Shown: positions 50,653 through 59,143 of the stretch, in pieces
How positions within the stretch are numbered: the stretch's first letter is position 1
Layout of the letters: each line of letters opens with the position of its first letter
Assembly (NCBI GenBank): GCA_038227135.1
Contig: JBBRQC010000004.1
Location: 54,609-118,608, forward strand
Direction: 5' to 3'
DNA: 64,000 nucleotides
From: UBA4720 sp038227135
Lineage (GTDB): Bacteria; Gemmatimonadota; Gemmatimonadetes; Gemmatimonadales; Gemmatimonadaceae
Translations under genes and position numbers: made by a program
Notes under the pieces: generated by a model
What the model was told of the DNA's origin: nothing
The model's database searches: none
What the model saw: the letters and a program-made list of their open reading frames with translations, nothing else

Positions 50653-51318
50653 CTATTTAGACCGCTCCTTCGAAAGCCCCACGATCTGGGCAACCTGCTC
50701 CTCCTGAGTCAGGGCCGTCGTGTCGATAGTGACGGCGTCTGGGGCGGCGACAGTCTGCTTCGCGTCGCGAGCGTCGCGCTCTCTTATACGAATAGTCTCG
50801 TCGTCGAGCAATTGTTCCGATGTCGGGGTGCCGCGCTGTCTCAAGCGTCGCAGCGCGCGCTCCCTGGAATCGGCGACGAGGAAAATCTTCAGGTCCGCGT
50901 CCGGAAAGACGACAGTACCCATGTCGCGTCCGTCCACCACTACGTTTCTCGAACTGGCTGCCTCGCGCACCTTGTCATTCACCCACTCGCGTACGCGCGG
51001 CATCTGCGCGACGCGCGAAACGTGACGCGTTACGTCGTGTCCACGAATCTCCTCCTCGATCGACCTTTCCTCGAGAACCGGGTAGAATGAAGTCCGCGCG
51101 GCGCGGAGCTCCACCGGACTCGCCGCTTCGAGCACTGCCTCCTCCGTCCAACGAGACGCATCCTTTTCGCGGCGCAGCATTGCTGCGGTAGCGGCTCGAT
51201 AGAGCGAGCCCGAATCAACGTGAAGGAATCCGAGCTTGTCGGCGACCATCTGCGCGGTCGAGGACTTTCCGGAAGCCGCGGGCCCATCGATCGCGATTAC
51301 GGACGTGCGGCGCTTCAC
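50653..51318 (-). CDS. cmk: cytidylate kinase
   Basis: Phosphorylates CMP and dCMP. 221 residues, GTG start overlapping the aroA stop (GTGA). P-loop IDGPAASGKSSTAQMVA, then LGFLHVDSGSLYRA, VVVDGRDMGTVVFPDADLK and RALRRLRQRG are diagnostic. Order aroA-cmk-rpsA is shared with many bacteria. Confidence 0.96.
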   Translation of the reverse strand: MKRRTSVIAIDGPAASGKSSTAQMVADKLGFLHVDSGSLYRAATAAMLRREKDASRWTEEAVLEAASPVELRAARTSFYPVLEERSIEEEIRGHDVTRHVSRVAQMPRVREWVNDKVREAASSRNVVVDGRDMGTVVFPDADLKIFLVADSRERALRRLRQRGTPTSEQLLDDETIRIRERDARDAKQTVAAPDAVTIDTTALTQEEQVAQIVGLSKERSK

Positions 51319-52580
51319 GCCGCGACCCGTTTTAAGTCTTCCCAGAAAAGGGGGTACGAGACGGCGACAACCTCCGGATTCCTGATCTCGATTCGATTGC
51401 CCGACACGGCCGAGAGAATTCCGAATGCCATTGCGATCCTGTGATCGCCCTGAGGATCGACGGTGCCCGCAAAATCCCGCGCGCCCGGCAGCACACGCAG
51501 TCCGTCCGGAAGCTCCTCAGCTCTCGCGCCGACCGCGCGAAGGTTCCTGACGACGACGCTGATGCGGTCGCTCTCCTTTACCCTGAGCTCGGCCGCCCCG
51601 GTCACCTCGAGGCGTATCCCCGCAGCTGCCGCCACGCACGCCAGCAGCGGCAGCTCGTCGATCAACGAAGGGACGTCGGCCGCCGTGATGCGAAGGTCGC
51701 CGAGCGAAGCGGGATGCACGGACAGTGTACCGGTCTCTTCGCCTCCCTCGGTGGCGCGGGAAGTCACCCGGATGTCGCCTCCCATTCGCCTGATCGCGTT
51801 GAAAAATCCGACACGCGTAGGGTTGAGGCAAACGTCATCGAGTTGGAGCTCCCCGGCGGCCGCCAGCGACGCCAACGCGACGAAAAAAGCCGCCGACGAA
51901 GGATCCGCCGGGACCGCAAGGTCGAGGGGCGCTAGCCGGCGCGCCGGACGAAGGCAGACCTGGTTTCGATCGCTCTCCACATCCACTCCCATCGAGCGCA
52001 GCATCCGCTCGGTGTGATCCCGCGATCGGCTGGTTTCGGTCACCCGCACCTCGACCTGAGACACCAGTCCGGCGAGCAGGATTGCGCTCTTGACCTGCGC
52101 GCTCGCCGACTTCGTGTCCCAATCGATGCTGCGCAAGTCGACACCGTGAACCGTCATCGGCAGCCCATCGCCGCGCTCGAAGTCGAACTGAGCGCCCATG
52201 TAGGTGAGCGGCTCGGCGATGCGCTTCATCGGGCGCCTGCTCAGGCTCGCGTCGCCTTCGAATCGCGCCGAGAAGGGATGGCCGGCGACTACTCCGGCGA
52301 GGAGGCGTGTAGTGGTCCCGCTGTTTCCACAATCGAGCGCTTGCTTCGGCTGGAGCAAGCCACGCAACCCGCCGCCGGGAATCCGCAGCTCGCGCGACAG
52401 CTCCGGAATCTTGGCTCCGAGCGAGCGAAGCGCACCGGCCGTGGACCTGACGTCTTCTGAATCGAGGATGCCGGCGACACGCGATTCTCCCTCCGCGAGA
52501 CAAGCAAGAATCAGCGAACGGTGCGAGATCGATTTATCACCGGGCACCCTGACGGCCCCGGAGACGGTCAGCGGAGCCAA
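51315..52580 (-). CDS. aroA: 3-phosphoshikimate 1-carboxyvinyltransferase (EPSP synthase)
   Basis: Sixth step of the shikimate pathway. 421 residues from a TTG at 52580 that overlaps the end of dapD by 13 bases; it gives MAPLTVSGAVRVPGDKSISH, the normal N-terminus. Key motifs: PGDKSISHRS, DCGNSGTTTRLLAG (PEP site), LSRRPMKRIAEPL, and DPSSAAFFVALASL, EELPDGLRVLPGA near the C-terminus. The glycine of NSGTT is followed by Thr as in the usual enzyme; no sign of a glyphosate-tolerant form was judged. Confidence 0.95.
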   Translation of the reverse strand: MAPLTVSGAVRVPGDKSISHRSLILACLAEGESRVAGILDSEDVRSTAGALRSLGAKIPELSRELRIPGGGLRGLLQPKQALDCGNSGTTTRLLAGVVAGHPFSARFEGDASLSRRPMKRIAEPLTYMGAQFDFERGDGLPMTVHGVDLRSIDWDTKSASAQVKSAILLAGLVSQVEVRVTETSRSRDHTERMLRSMGVDVESDRNQVCLRPARRLAPLDLAVPADPSSAAFFVALASLAAAGELQLDDVCLNPTRVGFFNAIRRMGGDIRVTSRATEGGEETGTLSVHPASLGDLRITAADVPSLIDELPLLACVAAAAGIRLEVTGAAELRVKESDRISVVVRNLRAVGARAEELPDGLRVLPGARDFAGTVDPQGDHRIAMAFGILSAVSGNRIEIRNPEVVAVSYPLFWEDLKRVAA

Positions 52581-53437
52581 GACTCGAGCGCCGTCGCCGC
52601 GTCGGTCTTCTCGTCGCGGTATTTCACGATGACCGGCGTCTGGAGCGAGATCCCCTGATCGCACGCCCATTTGCCCTTCGCCTGCCGCGCTCCCGGCACG
52701 ACGACCGCGTTCTCGGGGATCACGAGTGCACGCCCGTTCTCGGCGCGATGGACTGTCTCCCGCTCAAGATCATAGACCGGCGTGCCGCGGGTGATCACCA
52801 CACCGGCTCCGATAACTGCTCCCTTTCTCACCACCGTCCCCTCGTAAATGCCGCAGTTGCCACCGATCACGACGTCGTCCTCGATTACGACGGGAGCAGC
52901 GTTCACCGGTTCCAGCACTCCGCCGAGCTGCGCTGCCGCGCTCAGGTGGACGCGCTGTCCCACCTGCGCGCACGATCCGACGAGCGCATGCGAGTCGATC
53001 ATCGTTCCGGATCCGATGTAGGCTCCGACGTTGATGTACATCGGAGGCATGCACACGACACCACTCGCGACATACGCACCGCGTCGGATGCTCGATCCTC
53101 CGGGTACGATGCGAACGCCATCTGCAGAAGTGAACCGCCGGGGTGGATACGTGTCCTTGTCCAGGAACGAGAACCCAACGCGATCATTCGCCGAAGGAAT
53201 CGACATGTCGACGATTACCCCGACGCGGAAGCCGAGCAGAATTCCCCGTTTGACCCAGGGTACGGCGCGCCATTCTCCAGTGGCGCGGTCTATCTCTGCC
53301 GCACGTACGCTTCCCTTTTCGAGTGCGTCGAGAAGGCTGTCTACGACCGCGCGGGCATCCTTTGGAAGCGGCGACTTGGCGGGAGTCGCGGCAAGCACTT
53401 CGACCCGCTTCTCAATTTCGTCGATGGAGGTGCTCAC
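52568..53437 (-). CDS. dapD: 2,3,4,5-tetrahydropyridine-2,6-dicarboxylate N-succinyltransferase
   Basis: Succinylase branch of lysine/diaminopimelate synthesis. 289 residues. The GTG at 53437 overlaps the dapA stop (GTGA) and is favoured over the longer frame. N-terminal helical domain, then a left-handed beta helix with hexapeptide repeats (MPPMYINVGAYIGSGTMIDS, VIEDDVVIGGNCGIYEGTVV, GAVIGAGVVITRGTPVYDLE). With dapE in the same operon this organism uses the succinyl route, not the acetyl or aminotransferase (DapL) route. Confidence 0.93.
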   Translation of the reverse strand: MSTSIDEIEKRVEVLAATPAKSPLPKDARAVVDSLLDALEKGSVRAAEIDRATGEWRAVPWVKRGILLGFRVGVIVDMSIPSANDRVGFSFLDKDTYPPRRFTSADGVRIVPGGSSIRRGAYVASGVVCMPPMYINVGAYIGSGTMIDSHALVGSCAQVGQRVHLSAAAQLGGVLEPVNAAPVVIEDDVVIGGNCGIYEGTVVRKGAVIGAGVVITRGTPVYDLERETVHRAENGRALVIPENAVVVPGARQAKGKWACDQGISLQTPVIVKYRDEKTDAATALESWLR

Positions 53438-54327
53438 GCAGACAGGGCTCCAATGGACACGAGCGCCGCACGCACCGTCGGCTCGAACTTTTCCGCCAGG
53501 GGCACGAGCGGCAGTCGAACCGTGTTCGTCATTTTCCCCATCATTGCCAGCGCCGCCTTCACAGGAATCGGATTCGATTCGACGAAGGCCGCCACGGTCC
53601 ACTCCGCCAGTTGGTGGTGGACGGCGCGCGCCGCCGCGTAATCTCCTGCCGCGCAGAGATCCGTGAGCTGCGCCACGAGCGCCGGCGCAGCGTTGGACGT
53701 CACGGAGATCACTCCGTCGCCCCCATCCGCCATCACTTGAAGCGTGAGTGGATCGTCGCCGGAAAGCACGGCGAATCGCGCAGGCCGGTGGCGGATGATC
53801 TCTCCTATTTGAGCGAGGTTGCCCGAGGCCTCTTTCACCGCGACGATGTTCTCGTGCTCCGCAAGCTCCAGCGTGGTCGCCGCTTCGATGTTGCTCGCCG
53901 TGCGGCCAGGCACGTTGTAAACGACGATCGGTATCCGCACCGCATCGGCGATCGCGCGAAAATGCGCGACGATCCCCCGCTGCGGCGGCTTGTTGTACAT
54001 CGGCGAGGCATGGAGGAGGTGCGTCGCACCAGCTGCGGCCATTTCGCGCGAAAGGGCTATTGCCTTTTTCGTGTCATTCGATGCAGCTCCCGCGACGACG
54101 GGCACTCTTCCAGCCGTCTGTTCGACGGTTATCTCGACGACGCGCCGATGCTCCACGACCGTCATCGTGGCCGCCTCGCCGGTGGAGCCGCATGGGACGA
54201 GGAAGTGCACGCCACTCGAGATTTGCCAGTCCACGAATAAGCGCAGAGAGCGCTCGTCGATCTCTTCCGATTTCGCGAAAGGCGTGACGAGGGCGGTTCC
54301 ACAGCCGGTAAGCCGCTGCGATTTCAT
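53434..54327 (-). CDS. dapA: 4-hydroxy-tetrahydrodipicolinate synthase
   Basis: Condenses pyruvate with aspartate semialdehyde. 297 residues, TIM barrel. GTALVTPFAKSEEIDERSLR at the N-terminus, CGSTGEAATMTVVEHRRVVE, the tyrosine in VVYNVPGRTASN, and the Schiff-base lysine in IVAVKEASGNL. All catalytic elements are in place. A 42-base gap to dapB is the only real spacer in the operon. Confidence 0.96.
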   Translation of the reverse strand: MKSQRLTGCGTALVTPFAKSEEIDERSLRLFVDWQISSGVHFLVPCGSTGEAATMTVVEHRRVVEITVEQTAGRVPVVAGAASNDTKKAIALSREMAAAGATHLLHASPMYNKPPQRGIVAHFRAIADAVRIPIVVYNVPGRTASNIEAATTLELAEHENIVAVKEASGNLAQIGEIIRHRPARFAVLSGDDPLTLQVMADGGDGVISVTSNAAPALVAQLTDLCAAGDYAAARAVHHQLAEWTVAAFVESNPIPVKAALAMMGKMTNTVRLPLVPLAEKFEPTVRAALVSIGALSA

Positions 54328-54369
54328 TCGTTAAATGTACGCGGCACTCGCCGCGAAGAGCGAGTTCCG

Positions 54370-55074
54370 TCAGCCCCGCTGGAGATTCAGCACGTCGCGC
54401 ATGGTAAACACGCCACGTTTGCCCACCAACCAATCCGCCCCGGCCAGCGCTCCTTCGGCGAACACACGCCGGTCTCTGGCAACATGCGTAAGTGAAAGCT
54501 GCTCGTAGAGACCGTCGAAGGTCAGCTCGTGCGTCCCCGGAACCGATCCGATACGTACACTGGTGGTTGGAATCGCCCGCTTCAGCCCCTCGCCGGCGGC
54601 GCTTCCTATCGCGATGGCGGTGCCCGACGGTGCGTCTTTCTTTTTCGTGTGGTGCGTTTCGACGATATGCGCGTCGAACTCCCCGAACGGCTGCATCAGC
54701 TCTCCGGCGTAGCGGGCGAGCTCGATGAGAACGTTCACTCCCAGCGAAAAGTTCGGCGACCACAGCAAGGCAGTGGCGGCGTTGTTGGCGACCTGCGTTA
54801 CCGCGGGGAGCTGGTCATACCAGCCGGTAGTACCGGCCACGACCGGAACTCCCGCTCGCAGCGCCGCCGTTATGTTTGCAACGGCCGCACTGGGCTCGGT
54901 GAATTCCACAGCGACATCGGCGCTGCCGAGCGTGGCTTTCGTAATTCCACGCCCGCCCGCGCTCTCACGCTCGCCAATCATTGCCGCGACTTGCCAGCCC
55001 TTGGCCAGCGCAAGCTCGTGAATGGCCTGACCCATCCTGCCGTCCCCGATGATTGCCAACGTGCGCTGGCTCAT
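54370..55074 (-). CDS. dapB: 4-hydroxy-tetrahydrodipicolinate reductase
   Basis: Reduces the DapA product with NAD(P)H. 234 residues, shorter than E. coli DapB (about 273) but with the nucleotide-binding IIGDGRMGQAIHELA and the active-site ETHHTKKKDAPSGTAIAIGS. GTTGW in VVAGTTGWYDQLP also fits. The C-terminus ends FTMRDVLNLQRG. The ATG overlaps the lysC stop. Confidence 0.93.
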   Translation of the reverse strand: MSQRTLAIIGDGRMGQAIHELALAKGWQVAAMIGERESAGGRGITKATLGSADVAVEFTEPSAAVANITAALRAGVPVVAGTTGWYDQLPAVTQVANNAATALLWSPNFSLGVNVLIELARYAGELMQPFGEFDAHIVETHHTKKKDAPSGTAIAIGSAAGEGLKRAIPTTSVRIGSVPGTHELTFDGLYEQLSLTHVARDRRVFAEGALAGADWLVGKRGVFTMRDVLNLQRG

Positions 55075-56429
55075 TTTTTCGTCGTGCCGAAGAACGCACT
55101 GTGGAGGCGGTCCAGCGACGGGTTGAGCTGATCAGCATCGACAATGATCGTGAGATTTATTCCGGTCGCGCTCAGCGACATCATGTGCACCTTGATCCCA
55201 TCGAGCGCGCTGATGGCGCGACCCATCGCACCGCTATCCTCGCTGATCGCCGCACCTACAACGGCCACGATCGCGCGGTCGCGCTCCACAGACACATCAC
55301 CGAGCGCTGACAGTTCAACTACCAGAGATTCGAGGCCCGACGGATCATCGACCGTCACCGAGACCGACACCTCCGACGTCGCGACGACGTCGACGGACAC
55401 ACCGTTCTGGTCGAAGATCTCGAACACACGCCGCAGAAAGCCGTGAGCGTACAGCATCTTCGCGGCTCCGACCTTGATGATGGTGATGCCGAGCTTTCCT
55501 GCAATAGCGCTCACCGCACGTCGCGGAGCATCGAAGGTTATGCGCGTGCCCTTCCCATCCGGGTTCCGGGAGTTGTAGATGAAAACAGGAATTCCGAGCC
55601 GGACCGCGGGCGCGATCGTATTCGGATGAAGCACCTTCGCTCCGAACGTCGCGAGCTCGGAGGCCTCGTCGAACCGGATCTGCTCGATGAGCTTGGACCC
55701 CTTCACGACCCGCGGGTCCGCGGTAAGCATTCCATCCACATCGGTCCAGATCTCGATCGCGTCTGCGTGGAGAGCGGCGCCGAGGAGTGATGCGCTGTAA
55801 TCGGAACCTCCGCGTCCGAGAGTCGTCGTGATTCCCGCAGCCGTCCTCCCGATGAATCCGCCCATCACCGGTACCTTTCCCCCCTGAATCAACGGCTGCA
55901 CGACGTCCCGCGCCTTCTCGGCGATCGCATCCGTCTGTGGTTCCGCCGTCATGAAATTGTCATCGGTAATGAAGACGTCCCGTGCATCGACGTGTTCTGC
56001 GTCAATTCCACGCAGCTTGAAGAAGGCGGCGACCAGATGAGATGAGAGCTGCTCCCCGAACGCGGCGATGGCGTCGAAGCTCCGCGGCGTCGCGTGCCCG
56101 AGAATCGACAGCGCTTCAGCGAGGCTCGCCAGTTCGTCGAACGTCGCACTCATCTCGCCGGCGACGTCCGTTGCCTCGCTCGATGTTCCCAGCAGCGCTT
56201 CGCATTGGGCGAAGTGCCGGTCGCGCAGCGTCTCGACGCCGCGCAAAGCACCAATGAGATGTCCTTTCGCCGATTGCTCACCGATGGCGAGCAGAGAATT
56301 CGTCGCCCCGCCAAGCGCGGACACGACCACCGCCGGCTGTCTGGCGAGGCGGCCCTTGACGATGGAGGCGGTGCGCTCGATCGCCTCCGCGTCACCGACC
56401 GAGGTGCCGCCAAACTTTACGACGATCAC
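55071..56429 (-). CDS. lysC: aspartate kinase
   Basis: Phosphorylates aspartate, first step to lysine, threonine and methionine. 452 residues, GTG at 56429 overlapping the asd stop (GTGA). VVKFGGTSVGDAEAIERTAS, the TTLGRGGSDYSASLLGAAL and EIWTDVDGMLTADPR motifs mark the kinase; two ACT domains follow residue 300 (ISVDVVATSEVSVSVTVDDP) and usually give feedback by lysine. It lies at mid-operon. Confidence 0.96.
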   Translation of the reverse strand: MIVVKFGGTSVGDAEAIERTASIVKGRLARQPAVVVSALGGATNSLLAIGEQSAKGHLIGALRGVETLRDRHFAQCEALLGTSSEATDVAGEMSATFDELASLAEALSILGHATPRSFDAIAAFGEQLSSHLVAAFFKLRGIDAEHVDARDVFITDDNFMTAEPQTDAIAEKARDVVQPLIQGGKVPVMGGFIGRTAAGITTTLGRGGSDYSASLLGAALHADAIEIWTDVDGMLTADPRVVKGSKLIEQIRFDEASELATFGAKVLHPNTIAPAVRLGIPVFIYNSRNPDGKGTRITFDAPRRAVSAIAGKLGITIIKVGAAKMLYAHGFLRRVFEIFDQNGVSVDVVATSEVSVSVTVDDPSGLESLVVELSALGDVSVERDRAIVAVVGAAISEDSGAMGRAISALDGIKVHMMSLSATGINLTIIVDADQLNPSLDRLHSAFFGTTKK

Positions 56430-57514
56430 GCGGTGTCGAGAGCGCCGTTCGCGGCGAGGAGCTCCGCGTTCAGGACTGAGCCACCTGCCGCGCCGCGCAC
56501 GGTGTTGTGCCCGAGCGCGACCATTCTCAGATCGAGCACCGCGTCGCGACGCACCCGGCCAACGGTCACCGTCATCCCGTTGCCCGCGTTGACATCGCGC
56601 TTCGGCTGGGGACGATCGGCCATCTCAGTGACGACCAGCGGATGAGTGGGTCGAGTTGGAAGTCCCGACGTCGCCGGAAATCCTTTCCACTCCCGCATCG
56701 TCTGAATCGCGGCTTCCGGGCTGGGCTTGTCCTCGAACCCGATGGTCATGCAGATCGTGTGGCCGTGCTCGACCGGCACGCGGTTGGTGTGCACACTCAC
56801 CTTGAACGTTGCGCTCAGAACTTCCCCGTCCTCGTACTTTCCGAGAAGCTTCAGCATCTCGCGCTCGAGCTTCGGCTCCTCGTCGGCGATGTACGGGATG
56901 ACATTGCCGAGAATGTCGAGCGACGGAACACCGGGATAGCCGGCACCGGACACTGCCTGCATCGTCGACAGGAAAAGCTGCTTGATGCCGAATTTCTGGT
57001 GCAGTGGCGCGAGAGCGACCGCGGCGACAGTGGCCGAGCAGTTGGCGTTGGTCACGATGGCTCCGCTCCAGCCGCGCTTGCTGCGCTGCGATTCGATCAG
57101 CGCGAGGTGGTCCCCGTTCACCTCCGGGATGACGAGCGGGACGTCGGGCTCCATCCGGAAGTTCTTCGCGTTGCTCAACACGAACTTTCCAGCCTGCGCG
57201 AATGCCCGCTCCACCTCACCCGCGACGACCGCATCGAGCGCAGAAAAAACGATCGGCGCGCTCACGAGCCCCGGATCGCAGGCGATGACTCTGCGCGCCA
57301 TGATGGCGTCCGGCGGTGGGGCACCCTCGAGCCAGCGTGTGACTTCGCCGTATTTCTTACCCGCTGATCGCTCGGACGCGGCAAGCTCCTTGAGCTCGAA
57401 CCACGGGTGGTCGGCAAGCAGGCGTACGAACATCTGGCCCACTGCGCCGGTCGCTCCGAGCACCGCCACGGGCCATTTGCCCTTGCGATTCCTGGGGAGG
57501 CTTGAAGGCGTCAT
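56426..57514 (-). CDS. asd: aspartate-semialdehyde dehydrogenase
   Basis: Reduces aspartyl phosphate to the semialdehyde. 362 residues, of the archaeal/fungal-like class: VAVLGATGAVGQMFVRLLAD, the catalytic cysteine in VTNANCSATVAAVALAPL, and SVHTNRVPVEHGHTICMTIG. The ATG overlaps the dapE stop (ATGA). This type is longer than the E. coli group but normal for many phyla. Confidence 0.94.
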   Translation of the reverse strand: MTPSSLPRNRKGKWPVAVLGATGAVGQMFVRLLADHPWFELKELAASERSAGKKYGEVTRWLEGAPPPDAIMARRVIACDPGLVSAPIVFSALDAVVAGEVERAFAQAGKFVLSNAKNFRMEPDVPLVIPEVNGDHLALIESQRSKRGWSGAIVTNANCSATVAAVALAPLHQKFGIKQLFLSTMQAVSGAGYPGVPSLDILGNVIPYIADEEPKLEREMLKLLGKYEDGEVLSATFKVSVHTNRVPVEHGHTICMTIGFEDKPSPEAAIQTMREWKGFPATSGLPTRPTHPLVVTEMADRPQPKRDVNAGNGMTVTVGRVRRDAVLDLRMVALGHNTVRGAAGGSVLNAELLAANGALDTA

Positions 57515-58506
57515 CGCGCGAGAAGGGTTTTGGCCAGGCGCTCATATGCATCGACGCTGGCTCTCAGCTCGTCGACGTCGATGAATTCGTCCGGCGTATG
57601 CGCAACGTGGATGGAGCCGGGCCCGAACAGAAACGGCTCGCCCCAGTTGGATAGAAGGGGTATGTCCGAGGTGTACGCTACCGGCTCGGTGTCGAAGCCC
57701 GGAACCGTCGCAAACCGCTGCGCAGGTATGTGGGAGCCGAATTCCACATCTGCATGACCCTTCGCCCAATCGAGGATCATCTTCTTGATCGGCTCGACAT
57801 CACTCACCAGCCGGAACATGATCTCCGCCTCCGCGTGGGCGGGGATGACGTTCGCTTCGGTGCCGCCCCTGATCGTTCCGATGTTGACCGTCGTCTCTCC
57901 GAGCACCGGGTCCGACGGAAGGGGGAGCTTCCGAAGCGTCGGCAACAGCTCGAGCATCGGCTCGATTGCTGACCGTCCCAGATGCGGGTAGGCGGAATGT
58001 GCCTCGCGGCCGCGGGTTCGTATCGTGGCGCGGAGGGAGCCCTTTGCGCCGTTGGCCAGCTTGCTTTCGCTGGGCTCGCCGTTGATCAGAAATCGACTCT
58101 TGGTTCCAAGGTTGTTGGCTGCACGCGCGCCATCAGAGCCTTTCTCCTCGCCGACGACGAAGAGGAGCTCGACGCGCTTTTCACCGGCAGAGACGAGTCT
58201 GTCAGCCGCGACGAGCATCGCGGCCGCAATCCCCTTCGCGTCGGATGAGCCACGTCCGTACAGCTTGGCTCCCTCGAGGCGTGGCGGGACGTAAGGCGGA
58301 ACGGTGTCGAGGTGCGTCGAGAACGTCACGCCTCCACCGGAGCGCGAAGCCCAGACGTTGGCGCGTCCCCGACTCACTTCCTGAAGGGTCACATTCCAGC
58401 CACGCCCCACTAGCCAGCGCGAGACGAAATCCACGGCGGTTCCTTCGGAGCCGGTGGTTGATTGAATCGACAGCAACTCCGCCGCAAGCGAGACGACATC
58501 GGTCAT
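57511..58506 (-). CDS. dapE: M20-family succinyl-diaminopimelate desuccinylase-like protein
   Basis: 331 residues. Zinc amidohydrolase of the ArgE/DapE family: STHLDTVPPYVPP (metal His and Asp), GRGSSDAKGIAAAMLVAADR, VVGEEKGSDGARAANN with catalytic Glu, and the dimer-domain GREAHSAYPHLGRSAIEPM. The ATG at 58506 is preceded by a hairpin that could hide its ribosome site. DapE is chosen because it is the first gene of an operon that also holds dapD, dapA, dapB, lysC and asd; ArgE or LysK-type substrates cannot be ruled out from sequence. dapC, dapF and lysA are not in the window. Confidence 0.82.
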   Translation of the reverse strand: MTDVVSLAAELLSIQSTTGSEGTAVDFVSRWLVGRGWNVTLQEVSRGRANVWASRSGGGVTFSTHLDTVPPYVPPRLEGAKLYGRGSSDAKGIAAAMLVAADRLVSAGEKRVELLFVVGEEKGSDGARAANNLGTKSRFLINGEPSESKLANGAKGSLRATIRTRGREAHSAYPHLGRSAIEPMLELLPTLRKLPLPSDPVLGETTVNIGTIRGGTEANVIPAHAEAEIMFRLVSDVEPIKKMILDWAKGHADVEFGSHIPAQRFATVPGFDTEPVAYTSDIPLLSNWGEPFLFGPGSIHVAHTPDEFIDVDELRASVDAYERLAKTLLAR

Positions 58507-58525
58507 GCGGAGAAGTTAGCTCCGC
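58507..58525 (-). promoter_or_regulatory. hairpin abutting the dapE start that pairs with its ribosome site
   Basis: Minus-strand GCGGAG-CTAACTT-CTCCGC, with its last base directly before the dapE ATG. GGAG is the only Shine-Dalgarno match and pairs with CTCC next to the ATG. The 31-base gap (58507-58537) is too short for a lysine riboswitch, so this could be the only local translational control. Confidence 0.35.
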
Positions 58526-58537
58526 TCGTGGGTGGTG

Positions 58538-59065
58538 TCAGGGCGGTGAAACTTCTAAATCAGCGGAAATGGACGGGCGAGGGCCGCGATCCACACCCTG
58601 CACGTTCTCCACGAACACGTGCTGAGCGAGTCGGCTCGCTTCCTTCACGTAGGCGTTGTGGTGCCTTTCACCGATGTCCCCGATCTCGCGGAGAGTGTGG
58701 TACCCCATCATCTTGCCGGCTTCGCGAAACGTCCGGAATGTGTCTTCGGCCTGCCCCGCCATCGCGATGTCCGCCACAAGCCGCGCGAAGTCGCTCTCCC
58801 GAGCGGAGTCGGCCAGATCGCGTGCGGCCCCCAGAACCCTGCCGAGGATGATGTTCTCAGCCCCTTCATCTACGCCGAGCTGCGACCCGTACTCCTCGAG
58901 CATGCGCTGAAGCTCGCGCATCTGTGGAACGTGTCGCGCGCATAGATCACGAAAACGGTCATCGTCCGCCTGGTTCTCGTGTGCCTCGATCGCTTTGAGA
59001 AATGCCCGGTGCTGCACGACGGCATTGTTTACCTGACTCCTGAGAAACTGGGGACCGCGATCCAT
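58538..59065 (-). CDS. unrecognised helical protein, ferritin-like pattern
   Basis: 175 residues from an ATG at 59065 (MDRGPQFLRSQVNNAVVQHR; a GTG at 59113 would add 16 residues). Four or five long helices with recurring His and Glu: HRAFLKAIEAHENQADDD, HVPQMRELQRMLEEYGSQLG, IAMAGQAEDTFRTFREAG and HHNAYVKEASRLAQH. The spacing recalls ferritin-like or DUF892-type bundles but I cannot place it in a family. A Pro/Ser tail ends ISADLEVSPP. It is 31 bases upstream of dapE and 78 bases downstream of the membrane phosphatase gene. Confidence 0.72.
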   Translation of the reverse strand: MDRGPQFLRSQVNNAVVQHRAFLKAIEAHENQADDDRFRDLCARHVPQMRELQRMLEEYGSQLGVDEGAENIILGRVLGAARDLADSARESDFARLVADIAMAGQAEDTFRTFREAGKMMGYHTLREIGDIGERHHNAYVKEASRLAQHVFVENVQGVDRGPRPSISADLEVSPP

Positions 59066-59143
59066 GGCGAATTTGAGGAGCGAGACTTGTGCCGACGAAT
59101 ACGACCAGCACACGCCGTATCGCCCAGCTCTACTGTTTTACAG

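Noticed and set aside
58507..58537. Lysine riboswitch before the dap operon
   Set aside because: Only 31 bases separate dapE from the upstream gene; an L-box needs far more.
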